DNA of 64,000 nucleotides from Scolanthus callimorphus. Lineage: Eukaryota; Cnidaria; Anthozoa; Actiniaria; Edwardsiidae. Position numbers and translations under genes: made by a program. The stretch is from contig JAWWUD010000099.1 in the NCBI GenBank assembly GCA_033964015.1, positions 186,001 through 250,000 on the forward strand, in the 5' to 3' direction. This document shows, in pieces, positions 40,901-51,500 of the stretch (its first letter is position 1; each line of letters begins with the position of its first letter). The notes below the pieces were generated by a model. That model saw nothing but the letters and a program-made list of their open reading frames with translations, was not told where the DNA came from and did not search any database.

Positions 40901-42335
40901 TTTCACACTCTCCACATGAATATGGTCTTGCTTCTGAATGTGCCACCATGTGATTAGTGAGATGAGACTTTAGTCGGAACTGTTTGTCGCAGTCAGGGCA
41001 CTGGAACACTTGAGCACCAACATGAGTTCTCTCGTGCTGCTTCAAGCGACTTCGTGAATTGAATGCCTTTTCACAAGTTGGGCATGTGTGCATTTCTTCA
41101 CTAGTCGTTGAATGGGTTTTGCTGTGTCTAGCCAATTGCAGTGGGTGTTTGAATGATTTCTCGCAATCTCCACAGGAATATGGTCTAGTATCTGAGTGAA
41201 CTACTACATGGTTTGTCAAATAGACCTGTTTACGAAAGGTTTTGTCACAGTCAGAACACTGGAAAGATTCGTGATCCCCTGAGTGTGTCTTTTCATGATG
41301 TTTCAGGAGAGCTCTTGACGTAAACACCTTTTCACAGGTTTGACAAGTATGAGTTTCTCTAACTGTTGAATGAGTTTTCGCGTGTCTAGCCAATTGTTGA
41401 GGCCTCTTGAAAGATCTTTCACAATCACCACATGAATACGGTCGATTATCTGAGTGAACCACTTGATGATTGATGAGATGTGCCTTCAACTGAAACTCTT
41501 TGTCACACTCAGGACACTGAAAGACCTTCTTTGCAGTGTTTGCATGTGTTTTCTTGTGTTGTTTGAGGAGTTGTTGAGTGTCAAACACCTCATTACAAGT
41601 AGAGCATGTATGCGAGGGTGCAGAGTGAGATAATGAGTGCTTCGCTAACTGCTGCGACTTCTTAAATGTCTTCCCACACTCTTCGCACTCAAATAGCTTT
41701 GCTTTCGTACCGGATGCTTGTTTGTGCAGAGTTTTAATATGCTTGCTGCGCACTGCCCTATTGGTAAAACTCTCATTACAATGCTCACAGTTGTAGACTT
41801 GTCGGCTGAAATGCAGTTTCATGTGCTCTTGCAAGATGAGCTGACTTCCACACACGGTAGCACATTCCGAGCATTTATAGATGGTGAGGGTCTCCTCTAT
41901 CTCTGTGCTCATCTCGGATTCCACATCATGGCTGTTAATTGTGGGCAGACCTCCTGACCCAAGCACTAGAACAACAGCATTCTCTGCACTTTCAACATCT
42001 TCCTCGCCACCACACCAAGTAACAGTATTCACTGTATCATCTGTTGTAGACACTACAGTAGTAGGTGTCTGTCCATACAAGGGAGGACCTTCCTGGAACC
42101 CTGAACTCTCATGAGTAGTTATTGAGGCGTTGTTGTCAGAGCTGGTAGAAATCCCTGCAGCTTCTAGTAGGTCAGAGAGATTGAGCGTTGATACAGAAGC
42201 CTGGTGTGGAGCACCCTCATCCATCACCTCAAGGGACTCAGACACTCGGCATTCTTGGCCCTGCCAGTTGTTGTGTTCGCCAGTTAGAGCATCAAAGAAC
42301 ATGACCACATCTCCACCTGTTTCTTCTGATGACAT
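37932..42335 (-). CDS. C2H2 zinc-finger protein with 43 fingers
   Basis: One large coding exon of 1467 residues. ATG 42333-42335 lies one base after a strong acceptor (polypyrimidine then TTTGTAG), so a 5' non-coding exon exists upstream. The first ~170 residues are acidic and finger-free (MSSEETGGDVVMFFDALTGE). Then 43 C2H2 fingers follow almost without gap, each of CxxC-12-HxxxH type. Linkers are not the classic TGEKP but varied (HSDNRPYSC, THSTVRETHTC, YHKNVTEPIAC). Fingers 4-12 form three copies of a three-finger unit and fingers 24-39 four copies of a four-finger unit. Large numbers of fingers suggest DNA or RNA binding in the nucleus; the target is unknown. A short basic tail with TRVSPRKISPSPGKK precedes the last finger. 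No KRAB, SCAN or BTB domain is visible. All fingers keep their metal ligands as far as I can read. Confidence 0.93.
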   Translation of the reverse strand: MSSEETGGDVVMFFDALTGEHNNWQGQECRVSESLEVMDEGAPHQASVSTLNLSDLLEAAGISTSSDNNASITTHESSGFQEGPPLYGQTPTTVVSTTDDTVNTVTWCGGEEDVESAENAVVLVLGSGGLPTINSHDVESEMSTEIEETLTIYKCSECATVCGSQLILQEHMKLHFSRQVYNCEHCNESFTNRAVRSKHIKTLHKQASGTKAKLFECEECGKTFKKSQQLAKHSLSHSAPSHTCSTCNEVFDTQQLLKQHKKTHANTAKKVFQCPECDKEFQLKAHLINHQVVHSDNRPYSCGDCERSFKRPQQLARHAKTHSTVRETHTCQTCEKVFTSRALLKHHEKTHSGDHESFQCSDCDKTFRKQVYLTNHVVVHSDTRPYSCGDCEKSFKHPLQLARHSKTHSTTSEEMHTCPTCEKAFNSRSRLKQHERTHVGAQVFQCPDCDKQFRLKSHLTNHMVAHSEARPYSCGECEKSFKRPNQLATHAKIHVVSTETHECNSCDTVFNSRVQLKKHEKTHVVISPSSCDECGKTFKRPQDLARHSNAHNTFLCVECNKSLPTAAALCKHLKGHPGELTHECAECGEQFTHEFILSRHMLDHARDRPYTCSSCDRRFLYRWQLKRHDAVHTREIESFDCTHCDRRFHKKGAYIVHTRTHTATRDIECTHCDKKFTSESRLQIHLPVHDKEPVKCPECQKEFRDNSYLKRHLVAHSTDRPYHCDKCDAAYKTTTHLAVHYKKHTSQAEKETSFICDVCQKVFKKLSGLRTHLKYHKHDRGQRSIAQSHGEGQASLKCDLCQKVFQKLSGLKTHMKFHQNTEEQESRAGSDLKCKYCDRVFAHRAAFKMHVRYHRNVTEPIACKHCLEVFTDRTALFHHERAHVEKMHECADCGKTFQSTAHLKRHQAIHTDAKLFQCTDCDKTFRTKHYLTNHTQRLHTGEPKEPQTCPYCDKVFTMKPAYILHVRYHKGVSDPIDCKHCGEEFTDRTKLYHHEKGHITDKPHICDVCDKAFSRMQHLRRHQETHSDVKNFSCSVCDRGFKNKQYLTNHLKIHDKPKPVLTCECCEKVFTNVGGFKMHVKTHKDAAEPIKCQFCDQEFNDRSLLRQHKKSHAKKRAHICLICDKAFLSAGHLQRHQTAHSEERPFKCAQCEKAFKSTNNLDVHCRSHSRFPAEPKCKFCDKVCATNSALIQHERYHKNVSVPIKCKQCDDIFTDRRLLHRHERSHLKRTHKCDECDKAFQTPFHLKRHLQTVHSESRPYACSVCEKSFKHRYALSVHKETHTREREEFPCPHCNKVFVSKGSYIQHVRYHKDVEEETICLTCNKSFASPRDYYIHQRSHGTGKKPRESSHNSPDQDALRCHEKSAESNSTKHGCEHCGKEFSCSSHLNRHMVVHLKERTSTITTRGTPASGEGSKSTRVSPRKISPSPGKKPGTESPACNELQCANCEERFSSTRDLRMHRRTHLA

Positions 42336-43975
42336 ACTACAAAAGGAGCAGAAAAAATGAGAATAAACAGCCAAATCTCCATAATCTCTTGGAGATAAAC
42401 CTCTGTGACCAACTATGTATAGCTGCTTTTGTGATGATACAGATGCTTTCTGAATGACAAAATCCAGGATTTTCCAGGTCTTTACTTATTTTTCCAGGAG
42501 TTTTTATGGGTAGAAATGTCCCCTCACCAAAAAAAAAGAACTTTAAAAGGAAGCTGCTTTACTATATTGGACCGACATATAGCAATTTACATTTTTCTAT
42601 TCACTCATGTTGCAGTATTATAACAGTGCTAATGTCATAATTTGCAGCCCAAAATAAGATTCACGACACTGACTGATTCAACAGTATTTCAGTTGAAAAT
42701 ATTTTTCCAGGAGTTTTCCAGGATTTTCCTTAACATCCCAGAACTTTCTAGGAAGGAAATGAAAATCCAGGATATTCCAGGATTTCCAGGACGCATACAA
42801 CCCTGTTCATAGCTGCTCAGGTTAGAGTCATGCAGCACTAACTGCATCATGTTTTCTCAACATTCCAGCATGTGGAAGAATCTACTTATAGATGTTACGC
42901 CACAGTAGAACTATTGTTGCAAGTCTTTCTTTTCTTTTTTCTTCTATTCGGCGACAGAAATGACATCGGTCAAATGGCCAGAAAAAGTGTGTCAAATGTC
43001 TAGTTTTGAGGGCAAAATTTTGCTGTGACAGCCAAGTCAAACCAACAGACCATGGTTTAGAGAAGCACGACCAACAGAGAACTTTGGAAAAACTTTTTGC
43101 CATCTTAAAAACTTGTATTGAGCAGGTGTTCAGATTGCCCTCGGCAAATGTTGTGAACTTCAATCCAACAGAAATCGAGAAAAAATGATTGATAGGTTTT
43201 TTAGCTGCATAATATACAAAGTCTATCAAAATAATGCTAAAACTGGAGCAAAATGCGACAACTAGAGCCGGAGAACTAAGACATAGGCATTACAGTCTGA
43301 CTTATTTTTGTGGGGTGAAAAATACCCTATTTTCCTCTCAAGCTCTGGCAAAATAAATGGTGTAGTGCTAAAGATCATGGTTTAGTACTTGTGTGCCGAA
43401 TTTGGTGGAATTTCAGGTAAGTGCAAATTAGGTGCTAGTGGTACAAGTAGATTGCCTATATTTTTATATTTTACAATGAACTGGGTGATCAACACTGCCT
43501 ATCCTCCTCAACAGGAGCTAAATAAAATTTTAACTGCAAAAGCCTATTTGCTAGCATGATAATTCTCAGTACTTGAAACTTGTAATCTAACAAAAAATAT
43601 GGAATTGAACTAAATTGAACCATGATGAAATTTGATTTACAGTTTGATCAAACAAAATTGACACCTGAGATTTGGGAAGTTCAATGAAGTTTGATAAATT
43701 ATGTAAGAATTGATATGATTTGTACTTATGAAATGATATATAAAGGCCACTTAGCGCATGGTGGGCACATCAATGAAGGTGTAAGTGTGATCAGGTATAA
43801 TATTCAAAATTAAGCAGTTGGATTACCAAATTGTTAGAGTAGATACGCTGGGTTCTACGTAGTGTTTTAGTGTTTTCTCACACAATAAAATGTGCCACCT
43901 ACACTTGCCACAGTATAGGCTAGACTAGACTGTTATGCAAGCTTTACTTGGGTTTCATACAAATTACTCAATATT
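42336..43975. other. Intergenic / 5' region of the zinc-finger gene
   Basis: AT-rich with no supported gene. Around 42450-42800 it repeats TTTCCAGGAGTTTT / CCAGGATTTTCC-like phrases several times (a low-complexity 'ccagga' cluster). The zinc-finger promoter should lie here but is not identifiable. Confidence 0.4.
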
Positions 43976-45287
43976 AAGGGAATCCCGGCTGGTTAGCCCT
44001 TTCGAGCTGAGAGGAAACTTAAACAACTCAAAAACATTCGACAAAACTTTAAAACTGAATAGAAACCCAATTACGCTGATCCGACTCATTTTGCTTTGAC
44101 AAGATTTTTATTTGAATTTAGCGGGAGCCGCCATCTTGAACCATGACGTCACTCTGGTGCCTGACGTTACAGCTGTTTTGAGTATTCTGCGAACTCTCGA
44201 GGTTGATTTCCAACCGTCAAACCACTGTCTGGCTTCCGTCAATCAAAATAGAATTCAGTTATTCGCCATCCTAGTGAAATGCCCAAACACACAACATCTT
44301 GTATTAGCTTTTTCTAATAAATGGCCTAGCTTACGGTCAGCTAAGATTCAAATTAGACCCAACAGTTTGATTGACAGAAGCCAGAACGCCATTGGAAGTC
44401 GAACGCGAGAGTTCGCAGAATACTCAAAACAGCTGTAATGAGGATGGCGTAAACAGCTTACTTAAATTTTCTTCTTTTTACCCTCGCAACATAGAATTGT
44501 TTTCTTCACTCACTCACTCACTATCCTTTAGCGTCATTTATCCACTGGTGTGCAGGTATGACGTTGCACAGCCCTCCTCCAAGCACCCCGGTCCGCCGCC
44601 AAGACTGCAGACAGGCAGACAGTGCTCTTATTCTGGTTATATGTGTAGCGAGCAAAGCTTCTTTCAGTGCATTCATGGAAATGCATTATTTATAGCACAA
44701 GAGTGACATCACGTTTCCAATGAGGGTGGTGCCCACAAAATCCAAATTACAATCTTGTCAAAGCGAAATGAGTCACGTCAGCCTAATTGGGTTTCTTTAA
44801 ACAAAAAATAAAAATGTATGTACAGTACTTGTATACTGCAAATTATCATATGGATATGTTCAAATGCAGTTTACAGATGTGGACATGTCTGATCCCTAGA
44901 TGCGGACTGCGATTTATACAATGCAGTTTACAATCATGAGTGGTTATTAGATATATCGTTCTGTAGTGAACACTGTGGTTGTTTAACGTCCCTCGCATAG
45001 TGGTTAAGTGTAGTGGGCTGAGAGATGGGACCTTGGTTTATCGTCTCATCCGACATGAAGCACAGAACAATTGACGAATCACTTCAACCCACGATGAACA
45101 CAAGGTCCGAAACAGCAGAGAAAAATCCCAACTGCCCCTGACTGGGATTCGAACCCGGTGCACAGAGGTGAGAGCAAGGGCTTTACACGCTGCTTCTTTT
45201 CAGTTATAAAGTTTTATCAAATGTTTTTGAGTTGTTTATTAAGTTTCCTCTCAGCTTGAAAAGGCTAAACAGCCGGGATTCCTTTTA
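43976..45287. mobile_element. 1.3-kb foldback element
   Basis: The left ~90 bases (AAGGGAATCCCGGCTG, GAGGAAACTTAAACAACTC, AAAACATTCGACAAAACTTT) are inverted at the right end (AAAGTTTTATCAAATGTTTT, GAGTTGTTTATTAAGTTTCC, CAGCCGGGATTCCTTTT). Inside, CCCAATTACGCTGA and GCTTTGACAAGATTTT pair with ATCTTGTCAAAGC and CAGCCTAATTGGG near 44750. A third inverted pair lies at about 44150-44430. Nested arms suggest repeated insertion of foldbacks into foldbacks. A tRNA-like SINE remnant sits near the right end. Confidence 0.7.
45120..45195 (-). repeat. tRNA-like SINE remnant (Pol III B box)
   Basis: On the minus strand TGCACCGGGTTCGAATCCCAG holds a perfect B box (GGTTCGAATCC). It is preceded by AAAGCCCTTGCTCTCACCTC, which resembles a tRNA anticodon/variable region. 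A full cloverleaf with an A box is not evident, so this is a tRNA-derived SINE fragment rather than a tRNA gene. Confidence 0.45.
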
Positions 45288-45939
45288 AATTTAAAGACTT
45301 TTCAGGGACTATCATATGTCATACTTTAGAAATCTCCAGGACTACTCTTGATATAATAAACTTTTACCAGTCCCCCACCCACGTGCCACCCCTACAACTT
45401 TTCCATTACCATCATGCATTACAGTCAAAAGACGTGAAACGTGCCCCCCCCCCCCTAGAGTTGAATATTCAATTCACTATTCCATTATTGATTTCATTAT
45501 TCAATCAATTTTTCAATTCAATATTGAAAATGTTATTTTAGGGTTGACATTTTTTCCGACTAGTTATTTTTTAGGGTCAAAATCCCTAAAATGCTAGGGT
45601 TTCCCAACGGTCACCCCTAGCATTTTAACATTAGAGTCCCCCCTCTGGAAGATCCCTTTCATCAATTGCCCTTTCAAGGATGAAAATTCAGATACTTTCA
45701 ATGCTTGTATATTTATTATCATATTTAAAGGCCCATAAGCACCCAAGTCGCATTGCAGGCTCAGAGAATAAACGCAGTTGAAAACTCTATGCAAATTTGC
45801 AGTTTGAACTTTTGAAATACGAAGAACAATAGGAACCCCTTGGGACCTACTGTATATGAAAACAAAGCGCAAAGGTTCCCGGTTGCGTATGGGCCTTTAA
45901 GCGTTTTCAAGGCTTGTATGAGCATACTGCAGTATTCAG

Positions 45940-46146
45940 TTGAGCGTGGAATGTTTGATAGTTTCGTGTCTCAAAAGCATGTTGTAAAGGCAAGTTCATG
46001 TTGTCAAGGAATGTCGCGACAAAGTTTCAAAATTACGAGCTTTTCCTTGACAACATTACGAACTCAACTTGACAACATGCTTTCTAGACACTCTATAAAA
46101 GTGACGTGAAAACTCAACGACAACTTAAGCATTCCACGCTCACAAC
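45940..46146. mobile_element. Palindromic MITE
   Basis: The left arm reads GAGCGTGGAATG and AAAGCATGTTGTAAAGGCAA then TGTTGTCAAGGAA; the right arm inverts these as TTCCTTGACAACA, TTGACAACATGCTTT and CATTCCACGCTC. About 95-base imperfect arms. Confidence 0.7.
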
Positions 46147-46646
46147 ACTAACAGCGCAGTAGCATCATTGCAGCAACCGATATACGGTTCGTGAATCAGT
46201 TTACGAGCCAGGATTTCTATCTTACTCAGCTAATGACATATATATAACACAACTAGACTATTTACCTACCTCAGGGATCTCTAATTATGTTGTATTTTCA
46301 ACAAAATTCAAGCTCGATAACATCGCCATCAACAACCACGCCGAGTTCGTGTCTGCTGGTATTGCTCATGGCGAAAGCCGCTGACTCACGCCACAGGCTT
46401 CCCGGCAGCGGTGAGAGAAATACATGACACGGGAAGTCGCGTCGCCAGATTATTTGGAATTATTATTCAGCACATCGATGCACTGCCCAAATATGGTCAT
46501 TGGAACCCCAATAGCTGTCTTCTGTACATAACAGATATCCTGCGATATCCGTCTCTGAGGGAAATATGATGTGTTGAGCTCGTAAATAATAGACAAAAGT
46601 AATGTTTTTTCAGGGGTTTTTGTACTATCGATGTGCTGAATAATAA

Positions 46647-46946
46647 AACCATTATCCTGCTCGATTTTGCAGAGAATCCTATGATATATCTATATCATAG
46701 GATTCAAGTATATTCAAAGCGTTCAGTCGGTAGATTCCGCCGAAAATAGCACTCAAAAAGGCGATATCGCCCTCGTCGCTGCGCGACTCGTGCGATATCG
46801 CTTTTTTCGTGCTATTTTCTTAGCGGAATCTAGCCTCCTGAAGCTTTGAATAATCCTATAATAGCGTCTGATTTAGCCAACTCGGGACTGCGTCCCTCGT
46901 CGGCTAAGTATCAGACAATATTCTGCGCAATCTCGCAGGATAATGG
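46647..46946. mobile_element. Palindromic element, family A copy 1
   Basis: Outer ends ACCATTATCCTGC / GCAGGATAATGG are inverted. Inside, TATTCAAAGC, GGTAGATTCCGCC and AAAATAGCAC pair with GTGCTATTTT, GGCGGAATC-like GCGGAATCTA and GCTTTGAATA. The inner part (about 46705-46862) recurs almost unchanged at 60540-60680. Another inverted pair, ATTATTCAGCACATCGATG (46462) and CATCGATGTGCTGAATAAT (about 46630), abuts on the left. Confidence 0.7.
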
Positions 46947-46969
46947 TTAATATTAGTATTATTTATTTA

Positions 46970-47142
46970 AGCATTAGAGCAAAACTTTCTATGACTTTAT
47001 CGGCGCAATAGAGCACGCGTGATGTTGGGAGAGACACGAGAACGTCGGCGAGTGATTTTAAAACGTTTCGAGTGTCTCTCCCAACATCACAAGTGCTCTA
47101 TTCGCCGATAAAGTCATAAAAAGTTGTGCCCTAATGCTTTTA
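46970..47142. mobile_element. Palindromic MITE
   Basis: AAGCATTAGAGCAAAACTTT, GACTTTATCGGCG, AATAGAGCAC and GATGTTGGGAGAGACAC on the left are inverted on the right (GTGTCTCTCCCAACATC, GTGCTCTATTCGCCGATAAA). The centre, near 47062, is GC-rich. Confidence 0.8.
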
Positions 47143-48568
47143 TGATATAGCGGGGGAAAACCATAATACTTTATCGGTGTAATAGAGCATAGATTTGGAC
47201 CAATCAGAACGCGCGTTATATCGTAGCTATATTATAAATTGTTTTAGGAATGGCAACAATCTTCCATAGTTTATTAGGTCCCCCTGGTCCAGCAGCGTCT
47301 TAAAGTATCTATTTTTTTAAACATATTTTCCCATAAATTGAACAGAGACCTGCAGTTAACCAACGTATAGGGCATTGCTGTGCGTATTATAAGCACCTCC
47401 AAGTCATAATAAGAGTGAAATGCAACGACAGCTGATAGTTCTATTTTTAGCTTTCGGCTCATATACCACTTTCACAATTCATAAGACGAAAGAGACATTA
47501 ACTCTAGTCAAAAACTTGCTACTCAAGAAATTACATCAGAATACACAGTTTCAGAAATGTAGTATACTTTGGTTAAATATTGACGGAATTATAGGACCTC
47601 ACAAATACAGAGCTTTGTATGGGGTTTTCCGAAGCCTTTCTGGTCTCGTTTTGGTGTATTTTGAGAACTTCAGATGCTTATATCTCGTCTAAGATTTTCT
47701 GGTTTCAGTTAACTCCATATGCTTTGAAAGTCATCAGGCACTATAACCTCTTTCATAGTTTTTACGTCAAAATTTCAAATAGTTTTAAATTTTTGAATGC
47801 CTCACATGTAAATGAGTGGCGGCCATTGTGACTTGTGAAAGTGGTGTATAGAAAAATGAAAAATGTGTTACTAAAAATAGACACTTTTCTGACTGATGGA
47901 CACAACATTTACTCTTGGCAATGTACTCTTGATGAAATACACGCGATACGCGGCAAAACAAGGGAACTCCCACACAACACATCGAACACCTGTAAAACCA
48001 CCAGAAAAGGGCAGCGTCTTGCTAGGATGTTGTGTTCTACAAGAAAATATTCGAATGGAACCTTAAAATTAGCTTTTCGAGTTCCTTAATTAGTAGAAGA
48101 CAGCCAGTTAGGGTCCGTCCGTGCCATGACATTATTAAAGACAAATTGGATAATCAAGTAACAAGCACGCCCAATTAGAAGATCTTACGTAGATCTCTAT
48201 CACTTAATTTTGTTATCAGCGAGTGATTACTGTGTAAAGGCTTAGCTGTATTTAGTTCAAGACAATTACTGTTATGGCTAGAGAGATATGAATGAAGAGA
48301 ATCGGCAGCTGTGACGGATAACAATGTTTACAGTTAACACATCAGACTCCTATGGTTAAACATTATAAACAAACAGACGAGCGGTCAAGAACCAATCGAC
48401 TACGACGCACAAGAAACTAATGCACAGGAATCAGCAGCTGGATCTACGAAAAATATGAACTAAGTACTCGTCAGAACGTGTCGCAAGCTCATTGTCTTGA
48501 GCTCCCTCGAAATCATATTGGTCGGCGATAATGGGAAAGAACACTAAGTATTTAGGGGATTTCTCTGC
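47143..48568. other. Upstream region of the FKRP-like gene
   Basis: No supported gene or recognisable core promoter. Several short frames occur but without domains or splice context. Confidence 0.4.
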
Positions 48569-51500
48569 ATGAGGATGGCCCGTGTTTATCGCCGCGCCAA
48601 AACCTTACTAGTAATCCTTCTGTGCAGTTACTTGACCATTAGTATTTACCAAATATTTCTAAGAATTCACCACGAACGAATCCGGAGCGCGGTGCTCGAC
48701 TTGTATTCCGGGAAGCCGTTGTGCGCTGCCGGTGAAGCAGTGGCCGTACGTTTGCGCAAGGTGATTGACGATTTGATATTTTTTCGAATGAGTATAGACG
48801 GTAATTACGGTGATCATTTGATGGTAAAGCGAATAGAGGATCACTACAACAACCTGCAAGAACTCCTGCGCGAAATCGAATTTGTGAGCGGCAACGCGAC
48901 TAAAACGCAAAGAGAAAAACACAGCTCGACGCAGGTTGCAACTGAAAGAGATCCCAAGTCTGAAGTTGTTTGCCCTGAGGTTTTTCGAGGTACCACTTAC
49001 GGTTATCCGTTTTATCACAAGGGTTTTGAAACGACAAACTGCACTAAGCCAAAAACTCTACTCAGTGACCTGATGACGTTAATATTTGATGACGTGAATG
49101 TTGTCGAGCTAACGACAGAGGGTGAAAAAGTGGCGGATGATGTGAGTTATATCAAACATTTGTCAGACTTCATAAATAATATATTCAACTTATATTCGGG
49201 ATTAAAGGCCGTTTTTATTCTGAATAAAAGTACTCATATCGTCAACAAGCTCAAAGATACTTACAATTCACCCACTATAGAATTTACACAATTAAAGAAT
49301 TCCACGAGAGGTACTATTTTAAGGAATACAATAAACCATGTTCGCACGCCTTATGTATTGATAGCACCTCAACTGACTCATTTTACAGGGGATATCAAAC
49401 TCGAGAGGTTGATTCGAATCATTTCTTCATATAAATCGACTCATTTTGTTGGTGGAAGTGCCAGGAATCTTACAGGGCACTGGCAAAAGAACTGCCTACA
49501 CACATATTTGAAGAACTACACACTGACACACAGGTCTGGCTATGCAAAATCGTTTTCGGAATGCTTGGTGTGTGACTACCTTCCTGGTCCCTTCCTGGCC
49601 AGAACAAAAATCATAAAGCAGATGAGAATGGACATTAACTTAGATTACGGGGTCTACAGGGATCTCTTTTTAAGGGCGAAATCTCATTTTAGTTTTCCCG
49701 CTAATCAGGAAGGCGGGCCTATAGTAAGCTGTCCAGATGTAATGTTCCACGTTAATGAGGCGGATGTAGAAGACTCTGACCTGCAGGCACAATGGTCGGT
49801 TGCTATGGCTTTTCCTCCCGGAAGCATCTTGAAATTTATTTTGGCTCACAGAGAAGCAATTTCTATTACAAGTAAGGCTAAACATAATAAAATGTTATGT
49901 AGGCAATTTTTTCTACATAAAAATACAAATGTAAGGTTATTTTTAACGTTTTTTGATATCATGACGTCATAAGTGGCATCTATTTTTAGTAACAGCGCTA
50001 GAAATGTGTTAAACCATGTTCAAATGTTATAGATATTTTTTCCTGCATGAAGAGCATATATACAGTGAAAACCCCGTCTCAATCGGATAAAATGGCAAGA
50101 CGTTACAGCTAATCAATGAAATTCAAATTTCCCGCCAATTGACCATATATGGTCAAAGTTAGTGAGATTCAAACAGCCAGGCAATGAATGTATCGAAGCA
50201 GGGACCATGACGATGTTGTATAAAATCAAAATTGTAGTTTTTTCAGTTTGGGACTATAGGGGTTACTCCTCGTGTTTGTCACATAATACGTCATTATGAC
50301 GTCACAATACCGTATTGTGTGACAAAAGACACATCATAACCCTATAGTCCCAAACTTAAAAACTACAATTTTGATTTTATACAACATCGTCATGGTCCCT
50401 GCTTCGATACATTTATTGTCTGGCTGTTTGAATCCCACTAACTTTGACCATATATGGTCATTTGGCGGTAAATTTGAATTTCTTTGATTAGCTGTAACTT
50501 CACGCCATTTTATCCGAATGAGATATGGTTTATGCCAAAAAACACAACATTATGTACAGAAAACTAATATGCACTTTTTAATGTTGCCTCCGTTAATTTC
50601 CTTTTTGATGCCAAATTTGGGCATGCTTTATGACGTCACAATAGCGGTCACATGGGCTGAAATAGATACTTATGAATAGGTAATTTCCAAAACTACCTCT
50701 CTGCCAAGTTTCTTCACATTTGACATATATGACTTCTGTCTATGGCCTAAAACACTCATCATTTTAACCTTCCGGGAGGAAAAGCCCTAGCAACCGACCA
50801 TCGTGAGGAGTTCGCTAGTAAACACTCAGTGCGCAAAATAGTAGAGGTTGACGGGCGTGTCCGGTGGTTTGGTTGCCGAAATGGACTAGCGTACCGCAAA
50901 GGGGACCGTTGCCCCCTAAGGCGTGGCTTTCTCGTGCCCCCATGTTGCCTTGAGAACCTAGCAGACGCGATCAAGTTCATCATGACACAGTGCGGGAGAC
51001 AAAACATCGTATGCGAACTACAGGAAGGAACGCTACTCGGTGCTGTTAAACTTAACAAGGTGTTGCCATGGGAACGCGACGCCGACGTCACCTTCCTGAC
51101 ACGTGACTATAAAAAGCTGACGGGTATTCGGCAGCAATTTGAGGACCGGGGTTATATATTCCGAGATATCAGTGAGTAGCATGTCCTAGTATTACTTTTG
51201 AGCTACAAATGTAGGGAATTTCAACCCTTGAGGAAGTTACAGTGGGTGTTCTCGCGTATGAAAAAATATGCCTTATCTTCGACTGAACAATAGGAGTCTG
51301 GCTTCTAATGAACAGAACATCGGCGTCAAGCACGGCACCACATGACGCCCTCAGCAATACCGCGACCTCTTTAATCTTGTCGTCTTTCCTTTATGTGTTT
51401 GTGTCCATTAGCCTTTCGTCGTATCGTATCGAAACAGAATACATAAACTTTACATTGTTCTGTCGCGAAGTCACGCACGCGCGCATACACCAAAAATCGT

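Noticed and set aside
45120..45195. tRNA gene
   Set aside because: Good B box but no matching acceptor stem or A box; a SINE remnant fits better.
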